Positions 10,945 to 21,291 of a stretch of DNA of 61,429 nt are shown here, piece after piece. The stretch comes from Panaeolus papilionaceus. Lineage: Eukaryota > Basidiomycota > Agaricomycetes > Agaricales. Below the pieces are notes generated by a model, which did not search any database, was not told where the DNA came from, and saw only the letters and a list, made by a program, of their open reading frames with translations. Where the stretch lies: contig JADNRZ010000055.1 of NCBI GenBank assembly GCA_015501605.1, positions 1 to 61,429 on the forward strand, read 5' to 3'. Numbering within the stretch: position 1 is the first letter of the stretch; each line of letters starts with the position of its first letter. Made by a program: the position numbers and the translations under genes.

Positions 10945-11490
10945 ACTCCTGAACGCCAGCGATGTCCTGAATCTGAATCAGCCGAGTCTGAATCAGATCC
11001 TCAAAGTCCACAGCCTCCTCCTAATCAGGTTAAAGAGACTTCTAAAGGCAAAGAAAAGGCAGTCGAGAAAAGCAACAAGGATCAGAAAATGGGAGGTAGT
11101 GATGAAGACAAGGACAAGGAGGGAAGTGATAGTTCTCGTAACTCTCTGCTTGATGATGGCTACGGCTATGGCTATGGCCATGGCCATGGCGATTATTATT
11201 ATGATGATGATGACATTGAGATGTTTGACAAAAAGAGTGACGATGACATCAAGATGTTTGATGAAAGGAGTGATGGTGATAGTGAAGCCAAAGCAGAAGA
11301 AGAGGAGGATGAGGATGAGGATGAGGACGAGATTAAACTTGTTTCAAGTCAAGTGATTAGCAAGTTGAACCTTGATGATGAAGGTATTTTCTTTCTTATA
11401 TTTCAATTAAACTATTTACTTATAAAATTCTGTCTAGTTCCTGCATATGGCTCTTCTCGTGCAACAGGAGGTCATATTGGTGGCAAAGCT

Positions 11491-12365
11491 CAGAACTTCT
11501 CACTCTCCCCTGACTACCCTAGGGACTCCCTAGGGACTCATAAGACTCTCTACAGACTCTCTACAGACTTTTCACAGATTTGCTCAAATTTACTATTCTG
11601 ACATAATAAGCCAAAGAGGGGTATACAGACTCCCTACAGACTCCCCACTGACTTGGTAGGGAGTCTGGTATATCTGTTCTAGATTTATAGTAATACATGA
11701 CCATGAAAATACTGTTCTAGTTTATATATGTATATATTCCAACAACTAATCATCATCTGTGTCAGAGTCCTCTGAGTCAGTAGTTGTGGTTGTAGTTGTG
11801 GTGGTGGGTTGCAGTGGTGTGCCTCCCATGTAGCATGAGGGCATGGTGGGTGATTGTTGTGGCTCACAATGACAGGGGGGGGTGTGGGATGGCAGTGGTG
11901 ATGGGTGATGGGTGAAAGGAAGAAAGGATAATGACAGATTGTCACATTGTGTGATGGTTTGCACACAGGCCAAGCATGTGATGTCATGTGATAAATTTAA
12001 TATTATTTTTCATTATTATATAATAGACTAGATGAGAAAAGATAACAATAACAATAAGATAAGACTCATAAAATACATGAAAAATAAAAATAAAATCAAA
12101 ATATCCCTACAGAGTCTGTAGGGATTTACACAGATTACAGTTCCTACCAAATCAATGGGACTCCCTAGGGATAGCAATAATCTGTAGGGAGTCCCTAGGG
12201 ACTTTATAGCTATTTCAAGCCAAACATGAAAATTAATAGGAATAGGCTAAATGTGAAAATTAAATAGGAATAGGGATTCCCTAGGGAGTCCCTAGGGATG
12301 CCTCTAAAAACACACAGACTCCCTAGGGACTCCCTAGGGTACTCAGGGGAGAGTGTAAAGTACTC
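11491..12365. mobile_element. hAT-like MITE, copy 1 (875 bp) with 8-bp TSD GCAAAGCT
   Basis: GCAAAGCT occurs at 11483-11490 and 12366-12373. The ends read CAGAACTTCTCACTCTCCCC and, inward from the right, GAGTACTTTACACTCTCCCC. Subterminal sequence is full of CCCTAGGG palindromes (CTCCCTAGGGACTCCCTAGG). 8-bp duplications and CAG-type ends fit the hAT superfamily. It interrupts exon 4 of the KDZ gene; coding matches copy 1 when it is removed. Non-coding. Confidence 0.8.
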
Positions 12366-13534
12366 GCAAAGCTAAAGGCAATGCACCTAATATGGCTGAT
12401 CTTGATACTATGGATGATGAACCAACATCCAAGGAAACATCAGCAATGGTGAATCTGTATTTACATTCAGATCATCATTTTGTACCTTCCAACACAGGGG
12501 ATGTGCCTCCTATTATCTTCATTTGTCCTGCCAATATTTCACTGGCTGATCTTATGAAGCTTATCTTGAAAGAACATATCCCCAAATATAAATGTGAGTT
12601 GTTTTCTCTTCTATCTATTCCTCTGTACCTGTACTAATATTTATTTCATAGAACACAATCCTGCTGTTCATGTGTGGACCAAGATTGGAAAGAAGCCTTG
12701 CTGGATGTCTTGTGGTGTTGTGCAACAGTTTAAAGCACCACCTATAGGAGAATATTGGTCACATGATGATGATAGTGGCCTTATTAGTACTCATATTCTT
12801 TTTGTCTGTGAACCTTATCTTTCATGTGTGTTTCATTACTTACTAACTCTGTAGATCAAACCCGATAATCTGAGTACTGTTGCTTCTTCTGTTAACTTTG
12901 CTGCAACTACTTCATCTGCTGCTCAATCATCTGCTGCTCAATCCGAAAACTCTACTGCTCCAGGAAGACCTCCTTCTCAAGAAATTATTCGTCTTCTAGG
13001 CCTTGATCCCCAATTGGCTCAACAGATGAAAGTGACTGCTGCTCAAATTGGACTCACTTACAAACACTATATGCACTACTTGGAAGGAGAGAGGAAACTC
13101 AATGCTCTTAAAGTTGCAGAACTAGAGGGCCCAGCCAAATACATCAACAACACAGACCTGCAGCAACTTTTTGCAGCACATGGTAGATATGCCCAATGGA
13201 AGCTCCTGGACTATGTCAGGCTCTACCCTAATCTCCATGAGTGGATGATAGCTCCACAACCCACAAAGGATCAAGAGAAGGCTGCTTGGGGTCATCTCAA
13301 ACCCAGTTTCAACAATGTTCTTCAAATATACCTTAACGACAATCTCATCACCAGTATCAATAACCCCAAGATTAATACTCAAAGGGTTATGGAAATGGAA
13401 AACACCTTGAAACTTCAACAAGCAGAACAACGGTTAGCAGAAGAAGGGCAGAAGAAGTTAAGAAAGCAGGAGAAGGAGAAGGAGGAGAAGGAGAAGAAGA
13501 AGAAGAAAGCAGGTGAATCATCCAAGAAGAAAGT

Positions 13535-13593
13535 GTAAGTTGTAGTATGAGTTGTAGTATGGACTTGAATTGAATAAACATTGTATTGTATAG
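13535..13593 (+). other. fusion intron, copy 2 (GTAAGT...TATAG, 59 nt)
   Basis: The donor GTAAGT overlaps the TAA (13536-13538) that seems to end the upstream ORF. The acceptor is GTATAG at 13588-13593. Splicing completes codon GT|T and continues directly in the frame of the cysteine-cluster ORF (AFTWKTLEFF). No ATG starts that second ORF in this copy. The intron is conserved at the same point in copy 1. Confidence 0.7.
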
Positions 13594-15925
13594 TGCTTTT
13601 ACATGGAAGACTCTTGAGTTTTTCCTTGGCTACATCCTCCTTCTTATCAGTCAGATGGCAACATGGATCTCATACTTTCCTTCATTATCTGTGGTTCTAT
13701 CAATTCTCTATATGGTTTCTCCTGCTTATGCAGTCTCTACCCAAGATTTCCCACATATTACATTTGCTGCCTTTAGCAAACTTATACTGGAAACCTTCAA
13801 TGCTGACACCAAGCTGGACACAGTTTTGATCATACTCTTTAGCATTCTTGAAAACCCTGAAATCTTTAACCACCATGGCTGAACAAAATACTACAAACAT
13901 AAAAGCGAGCATACAACAAGCCATAACAGTTGGATTTCTGGATTTTCTGAGATATTGCTGGGAAGATTGCCTGGAGGGGTGAAGGATGTCTTTGGGAATG
14001 ATGCTTCATTTGACAGGATAGGAACATCAGCCATGATAATTGCAGTTGACAAGGTTGCAACTACTCTTGGATATCAATCATATACTTCAGATGGAAAAAA
14101 GTTGCGTACACTCAAGCCAGTCAACTTGCAAAAACTACAGCCCATCCATATGATTGTTCCCAAGCCATCTGAATGTCAAACAGAAACTTGTGAACCTTAT
14201 GCAATCAAAAGGCATACCATAAGTCGTGATATACCACAAGTGACACTCTTGAAAGGATCAGAAGTGGTCAAATATGCATATGTCTTACAAGGCAAATGTG
14301 CTCACTGTGATACTATATATGCTGCAGATCGAGAAACCTTTGGATTTGATGCCCAAGGAAACAAGACTCCAAAATATCGAACATATCTTAATTCTGCTCG
14401 TTATTTAAAGCTTGGCAAGTCCATGTGGTGTGATTGAATTTACTCCAATGCAGTCATTATGGGAGTCTATTCTTTCCATGCCTCTGCTGCAGCTTATACA
14501 CAGTTCTGGAATCTTGCTCTTCCTGCATCTGGTTTTAAACTGGACCGTCAACATATATGGCAAGCCTTTATCCAAGAATCAATCCGTTCAATTGCAAAGG
14601 ACTCTGGCAAAAATATTACAATGCCTGATAACCTTCCAATTGAATCTGTGACAGAGAATGCCTTCAGAATTCTTGGAGATAGAGGAAAGATCAAACCTGC
14701 CAAGACACATTCATGTTCCCAGTGCACTCATCCATACAAAAGTACTGCTGATGTGCTTCCTGTGCATGCTGGTAATGAGCATGATGTTGTAGAGGCAACA
14801 GTTGGAGCCAATGCAACAGTCACTGTTGATAACCCTGAATCATCAGATTACAATCCAGTGCACATAGTTGTGGTAGATGGCATTGTTACAGGCCCAACCC
14901 ACTGTGCTATTCCTAGCTGTACAAGTCCTCTTGCAAACCATTGTGGAGAATCATTTTGTACAACTCATCGTGATGAGTGGGGAAATAGATGCCGTGTTGT
15001 CAACTGTGAAAACAATGTTGTTCCCAAAACACATGCCTGTCCTGAGCATCAATCACTGTGGAAAAAGCATCAGTTTCAACATAGCAAGACCTACTTGTCA
15101 GGGCTGCGTCATGCACTACAGAGACCTGCTGAATGAGAAGCATGGCAGGGGGAGCTTACAACTCAAAATCAGCATCAGCATGATGAAGAACAGGATGATG
15201 CTGATACAAGAAAGCACTACTTTGGCTCCAGTCGCTTTTATTGTGTTGAAACATTATGTGCCCCATGTGGTACTGTCATTGCATGGACACTATTTTCAAA
15301 GGCAGAGTCTCCCACACAGATTCTTGAGTTTCTATCAGATGTTTATCCAACAGCTGAAGAGAAACCAGACTTTGTATGTATTGACAAAGCCTGTATGGTT
15401 CTGCGCACAGCTGTAAGAAGTGGGCACTGGGAAGAATGGGAGGATACAACTCGATTTGTTGTGGACTCATATCACTACATCAACCACAAGGCAACTGATC
15501 AACTTTGTCACACATACTGCAATCCAGGACCTGCAGATGGATCACAGCCCAACTTAGTAGTTGTGGGATACAATGCAGATAATGAGCCTTATCTTATGTG
15601 TGCATTCAATACTCAAGCTTGTGAGCAATTGAATGCATGGTTAGGAGGCTTTGAGTCTATTTTGAAACATCTAAAGCTTGGCAACTTCCAATGGTTTTTA
15701 CATGTGATGTTGTACTATCATTCTAAATTTGTTATCAAGAAGAAAGTTGATGGAGAAGGGGTTCATAATCCAACAGCAGCAGCTGCAGAAGAGGGCAATG
15801 ATGATACTATAGATAACACTGATTAACACAACATAGGACACTTGTAGTTTTAAGTATATACAACATAGCTGAATCAAATGTTAGCACTAGCTGTGATATA
15901 AATTGATTTAAATATGAGAGTTGAC

Positions 15926-16194
15926 TGAGTGTTTGAATGTTAGTTGACATTCAGTTGACATTCAATTGACATTCAATTGACAGTCGGTTGACATTCGGTT
16001 GACAGTCGATCGACTGTCACTATAGTCGATTGACTGTCAACCGAATGTCAACCGATTGTCGATTGACAAAACACCTCAAGGTAGCTTTTTTCCAAAAAAA
16101 ACATGGTTTTCAAGAAAAGTTGATCGACAGCCGACCGAATGTCGGACAGTCAATCGACAGTCAATCAAATCACCTGGGCCAGTGCGAAGTACTG
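15926..16194. repeat. right subterminal repeats and TIR of the KDZ transposon
   Basis: Tandem TTGACATTCAATTGACAGTC-type repeats and palindromic GTCGATCGAC units lead to the terminus CACCTGGGCCAGTGCGAAGT followed by ACTG. This mirrors the left end. Confidence 0.8.
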
Positions 16195-16202
16195 ATGTAT
16201 GT
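16195..16202. repeat. target-site duplication, right (ATGTATGT)
   Basis: Second copy of the octamer at 7552-7559; the interrupted LINE resumes directly after it. Confidence 0.85.
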
Positions 16203-16376
16203 CCGAAACCGAAAGGCAGAAGACCTCTGGTGCCATCATGGAGATCATCTCCCAACTCCCTCAACTGTCTGAACCCATTGAGCTCCTGCCCAATGAGTCC
16301 AGGCCTGGTAATAGACTCATTGAATGCTTCCCATTTCAAGTGGATGTCAATGAGACCCTCCTGCCACTGCCCACTC
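16203..16376 (+). pseudogene. LINE family 1, continuation of the copy split by the KDZ element
   Basis: The frame continues the RT-RNase H connector seen in other copies (KTSGAIMEIISQLPQLSEPIELLPNESRPG). It stops matching at about 16376, where an inverted piece of another LINE begins. Its CpG poverty and divergence match 5873-7559, so both halves are one old insertion. Confidence 0.75.
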
Positions 16377-16452
16377 AATACCGCGATGTGTGCGCACCCC
16401 TCCTGGCACGACACGAAGGAAATAGCGCACCAAATGGCAAAGAGCTCCACGG
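16377..16452 (-). pseudogene. 76-bp inverted fragment of LINE family 2 RNase H
   Basis: Read on the minus strand this is the GGAGCTCTTTGCCATTYGGT...ATCGCGGTAT segment of the family-2 RNase H gene (compare 44294-44365). It has no tail or duplication of its own and sits at a junction between two family-1 fragments. Confidence 0.65.
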
Positions 16453-18012
16453 GTGCATTCAAGACCACCCCCGTAGGTGGAGCGGAGGCCCTAGCGGGCC
16501 TCCTTCCAATCCCTCTGCTCCTTCGTTGTCTGACTGACCGCTCCACCTGGCGCGTCAGGACGCTTGCGTCCAGTCACCCCCTTCGGGGGTTCCTTTGCCC
16601 GTATGTCTGAGTCCGAAAGGGCAAAGACCTCTGGGGCAGTTATGGAGATCATCTCGAGGCTCCCCCAACTGACTGAACCCATCGAGCTTTTGCCCGATGA
16701 GTCCAGGCCTGGCAATCGACTCACTGAACGCTTCCCTCACCAGGTTGACATCAATGAAACCCTCCCACCCCCGCCCACTCCCCCGCCTGACGGCAGGGAG
16801 TGGCCGTCGAGGGCGGATCAGCTGGTCCAGCTTATGGCTGAGGCTGCTGATGCACCCGGTTCGTTTGTGGCAGCTGGCGATGCGTCGGTACCATGATATG
16901 ACCACTTCCAGGCTGCAGTAAGTGCACTTGTGTATGCTGTAGATCCAGTGGAAGGACTCGAGCCATCGGTCGATGACCCATGGCGCACCCGCCGCCTGGT
17001 GGGACGCTCTACCTCCATCGCGGCGGAACTTGCTGCTATATGGCTCGCCCTGTGTAAGGCTATCACCTTCCCAAGATGCGAGCGCATGTACGTATTCTCT
17101 GATTGCATGCCTGCTATTAGGCTAGCAACCGACTGCACGGAGCACAGTGGGCAGGAACACAGCCTGGCCATTGTGCGCGCTCTTGCCACTTACTTTTCAT
17201 ACACATCCCCTCCCAGCTCCGCTGGGGTCCACAGGGGACTGCTCACGAGATGGTAACATCTCTCCCCAGCGTTCGTGTGGGGGCACGCCCCCTCACAACG
17301 CTAGACTGGCTCCGCGATTTCGCTGATCGCAAAGCACTTCAGCTCTGGGAAGCAAAGTTCTTGGATCAATCATACAGAGGCAGGCACTTCATGCCCCTCC
17401 ATGACAAGCACGACTGTCTTCTCAAGCCCACCACGAAGAAGGGTGGGTCTTGGTTATCTGCGTTCGAGGCCGGCCCTCTGTCCTTGACCGCACGCGCAGT
17501 TCGTTGTATTACGGGCCATGCTCCCATCAGTGAATATTATCACCATATGCAATTCAACCTCCCTGCACCTCGATGCGCCTGCAGGCACTTCAGGACGCGC
17601 TCTCACGTCTTGTGCTCTTGTCGGAAGTACAAGCACTATCGCGGGCACCCATGGGATACATGGGAGCTCTATAAATATTTGAACGTGAACCTGCTCACAT
17701 TCTCCTTTGCCGCTATACGCCCTTCCCACCCCCGGGAGGAGGGCGTCGGATAAAGTTCTGAAGTGGGGTGGTTGTTGGGGTCCTGAACATTCAGGAGGCC
17801 GAGACGATGGCCTGTCCCCCGAGCGGTCCTTAATTGGATGCCAGCAACGGGGCCCTTGCGTGCTGGAAGCTTCAGCGCTACAACCAGTGGTCAGGGAGCA
17901 CACCTCAGTGTGTACGCGGGATAGAGTTTAGCCGCCTAGTGCCCATCCGTGGGTAACCAAGGGCTTCACGTAGTAGGCGCCCCTTCGGGGCACCACCACT
18001 TCTGTTCGACCC
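16453..18012 (+). pseudogene. LINE family 1: RT end, connector, RNase H, C-terminal Cys-rich domain, 3' UTR (no tail)
   Basis: It begins at GAFKTTPVGG near the RT C-terminus. The connector (MEIISRLPQLTEPIELLPDE) follows, then RNase H with AAELAAIWLAL and VFSDCMPAIRL (16930-17250), then the C-terminal region ending CACRHFRTRSHVLCSCRKY and EEGVG (stop 17751-17753). Stops and small deletions break it near 16608, 16894 and 17190. The 3' UTR (17754-18012) matches other copies but lacks the last ~285 bp and poly(A), being cut at CTTCTGTTCGAC. RNase H removes template RNA in LINEs of this type. Confidence 0.8.
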
Positions 18013-18690
18013 TGAACCACCACCTTCCTATTTGGGCTCACACTCAACAACTCGAATCTACCACTGCTAAACATCGAGCTCAATGTCAAAGGAGGGGACG
18101 CCTTGTGCGTCCAGTTCGTTAGGAGGGCAACGGCCTACAAGCCCTGTCTTCCGCCCACAAATCACTTCATCGGCGCTATTGCAGCCAACAGCAGGGGGGG
18201 GCATCGTGCCCTCTTCAGATCTTGGGGGGTATTCTGCCCCCGGGGCTCGTTCTTCGTCCCCTACACCAACAGCACGCTCTGCTCCTCCCAGGGGCGCAGC
18301 GAAGCAGCGTTACACCACCCCCATTCCAGGGGCTACTCAATCGGACCGTCGCAGCGAAGGAGGAGGGAGCTGGACAACCATCGCCAGGAAGAGCAGGAGA
18401 TCTGCTGCTTCCCAACAATCTTACTTGAGGCATTCGTCGGTTCCCTTCGAAGCGGCTGGCACGAAGGAGGAGGCCAGTGGGGATCTGAAGGCTGCTATTC
18501 ACAGTGTGAGGGAGTTGCGGCACTGGATGGAGAACGGTGCCAACCCGTCCGTATTTGCTAACCAAGCAGATACAAGTATCCTCGCCCACGAGATCTTAGA
18601 GCTCGTCGAGCGTGTGTCCAGGTCCACCTGGGCAGCAGTTGAACCCACCAGCTACGACAACGTGCTGGTGCATGCCCTCTACTCCGTCCT
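18013..18690 (+). pseudogene. LINE family 1: 5' UTR and N-terminal part of ORF1 (Gag-like)
   Basis: ORF1 opens at ATG 18083 (MSKEGTPCASSS). It is Ser/Pro/Gly-rich for about 115 residues, then reaches a conserved block (RHSSVPFEAAGTKEEASGDL) also present in the longer ORF1 at 48338. It is the only place in the window showing the true ORF1 start and about 70 bp of upstream leader. It is cut at 18690 by an inverted LINE whose poly(T) follows directly. ORF1 of such LINEs is an RNA-binding particle protein. Confidence 0.7.
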
Positions 18691-18956
18691 TTTTTTTTTT
18701 TTTTTGGTTCAACAATTTATATACCGGTGCGCGGCTGGCAGTCTGGTCGGATCATGGTAAATACAAATGAAGTACGAATACTAGGAATGACTACTCCCCA
18801 ATTAAGTTGGGTATATACCACGGCAGACTAATCTAAGGCGAGCGCGAGGCGCAAGCAAAGAACATGGGGCAAGTTATCAAGGCTGATTGCGCAGCAAATA
18901 AGCCTATCCCTCCGAAGAAGGCGGCAGTCCAAAGTGATCAACTGAGCGTTGTCAGG
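18690..18956 (-). mobile_element. LINE family 1 3' tail, inverted (poly-T first), part 1
   Basis: A 16-nt T run is followed by GGTTCAACAATTTATATACC, the complement of the family-1 3' end, and continues through the 3' UTR to the 13-bp duplication GAGCGTTGTCAGG (18944-18956) made by the family-2 insertion. It resumes at 20344-20403, then stops at the second MITE. Confidence 0.75.
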
Positions 18957-20343
18957 TTTCATGATCGCATCATCACTAGGAGCACCATACCAGGCACGAG
19001 CACTGAAACGCGCCGCAACGAGTTGGACACCATCCTTGGCTGGGGAGATACCAGCCCCCACACTGTGTCAGCCATTGTGGACGCCTCTGTGCCTCCATCA
19101 TGGCGTCATCAGGCCACTGTTTTGGCGGTGTATTATTGCAATGGGCGGGAGTTCCACAGCTCCAAGAACGTTGCAGGCAAGTCTCTAGCTCAGGATGCGG
19201 AGCTCTTTGCCATTCAGTGCGCTATTTCCTTTGCCTCGCACCAGGAGGGGTGCACACACATCACGGTATTCACTGATAGTTTGGCTATGGCCATGTGATC
19301 TGTGGATCCATCTGTTGGTCCTGGTCAGGTGCATGCCCTGGCCAACTGTCGTCTGCTAGCTGAGTGGTTCTCCAGAAGCGAAGATCACTTGCTCACCTTT
19401 GTCCATGTGCTGTCGACAATTCGTTGGGCACCCCACTACAAAGCTCACTGCATGGCACGTCAGCTCACTGTCTCTGTTGGTCGCAAAGTCAACACTACCC
19501 TCTCCTGGCTTCGTCGTGAGGCTGATGCTAGGTGCGAAGGGGCATGGACTCAGCAGTTCATGGCTCCACAAGTGCGAGGGCATCATTTCTTGGTGCTCAA
19601 GTCCCTCAAGGACATCGAAATCACTCCAACTGCTGCAAAGTCCGGTCATTGGATCCCTCAAATCGACGAGTCCCCTACATTAACGGCTCGCGCTGTGCGT
19701 TGCATCACCAACCATGCTCCGATGGGCTCATATTATGCGCGCTTCAAACCTCTAGAACCCACAGCCTGCCCCTGCGGCTCACCACGCATGGACCGACTCC
19801 ACATTCTTGCCCGATGTCGCTTGTTCAAAGGCAAATCTGTTCCATCAACTCTTGTTGGGTTGGTGCGCTTCCTCAAGGATAACCCTGCCGCGTTCTCCTT
19901 CACCAGGCCTTGCAATCGCGCTGGGTATGGCTGAGTGGATGGAGGGGGTTGGGTTATCATCCTTCAGCGCTTCCCAACACCGTGCTCCGGCATGTGTGCT
20001 AGTAAGTTGTTCTGGATGTAGATGTTTACTGTGATTCAACACATACGTCTTTGGCAGGCACCCTTCTCCCTTCGGTTTTTTCTTCCACCACTCCTCTGCA
20101 CTGCCGCTTCGCGGCACTGCCCCTGTCCTGGATTTAGGCAAGCTATGTGTCATAACCATCGCCCTTAGGTCCCCTTCTGAGCTTGGGGCAGCTCTTAAGC
20201 CCCCTTCATTTCTTGATATGATTGGAGTATTTAGTAGGAGTTGGTGTATATGTAGTTTATCTCATGTATATTAGTGATGATCACGACCAGACTGCTAACG
20301 AGCCCCGGTATATAAATTGTTGATTTAAAAAAATAAAAAAAAA
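18957..20343 (+). pseudogene. LINE family 2, 5'-truncated insertion: RNase H, C-terminus, 3' UTR and poly(A)
   Basis: The frame shows an RNase H domain (AELFAIQCAISFAS, HITVFTDSL) broken by one TGA (19296-19298, where the sister copy has CGG), followed by LRREADARCEGAW and a Cys-rich end C-x-C-G...HILARCRLF; the stop follows RAGYG at 19932-19934. The 3' UTR ends GTATATAAATTGTTGATTTAA plus A-rich tail at 20343. A 13-bp duplication GAGCGTYGTCAGG brackets it (18944-18956, 20344-20356), so this is a genuine target-primed insertion into the inverted family-1 tail. Confidence 0.85.
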
Positions 20344-20403
20344 GAGCGTCGTCAGGTTAACGCCCTCGACCCAGTTGTCGAACGGAAGTGGTGGTGCCCT
20401 GAA
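20344..20403 (-). mobile_element. LINE family 1 3' tail, inverted, part 2
   Basis: This continues the family-1 3' UTR on the minus strand after the family-2 insertion. It ends at GTGGTGCCCTGAA where the second MITE begins. It differs from the corresponding bases near 26520-26580 at several positions, unlike the near-identical palindrome arms further in. Confidence 0.7.
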
Positions 20404-21291
20404 CAGAACTTCTCACTCTCCCCTGACTACCCTAGGGAGTCTGTAGGGACTCATAAGACTCTCTACAGACTCTCTACAGACTTTTCACAGATTTGCTCAA
20501 ATTTACTATTCTGACATAATAAGCCAAAGAGGGGTATACAGACTCCCTACAGACTCCCCACTGACTTGGTAGGGAGTCTGGTATATCTGTTCTAGATTTA
20601 TAGTAATACATGACCATGAAAATACTGTTCTAGTTTATATATGTATACAAATAATCATCATCTGTGTCAGAGTCCTCTGAGTCAGTAGTTGTGGTTGTGG
20701 TTGTGGTTGTGGGTTGGGGTGGTGGTGGGTCACAGTGGTGTGCCTCCCATGTGGCATGAGAGCATGGTAGGTGATTGTCATGGCTCACAATGACAGGGGG
20801 GGTGTGGGATGGCAGTCATGATGGGTGATGGGTGATGGTGAAAGGAAGAAAGGATAATGACAGATTGTCACATTGTGTGATGGTTTGTGCACAGGCCAAG
20901 CATGTGATGTCATGTGATAAATTTAATATTATTTTTCATTATTATATAATAGACTAGATGAGAAAAGATAACAATAACAATAAGATAAGACTCATAAAAT
21001 ATATGAAAAATAAAAATAAAATTGAAATATCCCTACAGACTCTGTAGGGATTTACACAGATTACAGTTCCTACCAAATCAATGGGACTCCCTAGGGACAG
21101 CAATAATCTGTAGGGAGTCCCTAGGGACTTTATAGCTATTTCAAGCCAAACATGAAAATTAATAGGAATAGGCCAAATGTGAAAATTAAATAGGAATAGG
21201 GATTCCCTAGGGAGTCCCTAGAGATGCCTCTAAAAATACACAGACTCCCTAGGGACTCCCTAGGGTACTCAGGGGAGAGTGTAAAGTACTC
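20404..21291. mobile_element. hAT-like MITE, copy 2 (888 bp), no TSD
   Basis: The same ends and interior as copy 1 (CAGAACTTCTCACTCTCCCC ... GGGGAGAGTGTAAAGTACTC), with small indels. The flanking octamers differ (GCCCTGAA / GTCTCAGC), and about 200 bp of LINE 3' UTR expected between the flanks is missing. Its right edge coincides with the outer edge of the palindrome's left arm. It marks a rearrangement point rather than a simple insertion. Confidence 0.75.

Larger units (their letters stand above)
10432..15826 (+). pseudogene. KDZ-type transposase, single multi-exon gene with CxC5/CxC6 clusters
   Basis: Inferred exons are 10432-10625, 10681-10737, 10793-11383, 11438-11490 joined (across the MITE) to 12374-12593, 12652-12803, 12855-13534 and 13594-15826. 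The N-terminal part has Lys-rich, Pro-Ala and Asp/Glu-rich low complexity, two conserved blocks (VHVWTKIGKKPCW; WKLLDYVRLYPNLHEWM) and a Lys/Glu coiled-coil-like stretch. After the fusion intron come a hydrophobic segment, CxC5 (C-x5-C ... GKCAHCDTIYAAD, about 14180-14330), CxC6 (14900-15060) and a catalytic region with DKAC, VVDSYHYINH and ACEQLNAWLGG, which I take as the likely D, D, E triad. Defects: in-frame TGA at 13880, 14435 and 15134; the exon 4-5 junction as predicted gives TAA; a MITE interrupts exon 4. Role: DNA transposition in the nucleus. Family assignment is firm; the triad is inferred. Confidence 0.8.
7560..16194 (+). mobile_element. complete KDZ-superfamily DNA transposon, 8.6 kb
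   Basis: The termini are GAGGACTTTGCTGTTGCCCA on the left and, read inward from the right, CAGTACTTCGCACTGGCCCA, flanked by the 8-bp duplication ATGTATGT. Both ends carry 250-300 bp of GTCGATTGAC-type subterminal repeats. The interior has a 2.5-kb non-coding leader and one large multi-exon transposase gene whose C-terminal part has CxC5 and CxC6 cysteine clusters and a KDZ-like catalytic core. Kyakuja-Dileera-Zisupton transposases are the family in which these clusters are described; terminal inverted repeats with 8-bp duplications are, as I recall, reported for Zisupton. The gene now has stop codons and a MITE insertion, so this copy is probably inactive. Confidence 0.8.

Noticed and set aside
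10829..11356. 175-residue ORF with long Leu and Met-Ala runs
   Set aside because: It is another frame of the Pro-Ala and Asp/Glu repeats of the KDZ exon 3; the exon frame matches copy 1, this one does not.
13880..15136. TGA read as selenocysteine or sense codon in the KDZ transposase
   Set aside because: Fungi generally lack selenocysteine, genuine stops here also use TGA, and sister LINE copies show CGG at TGA sites. Mutation is simpler.
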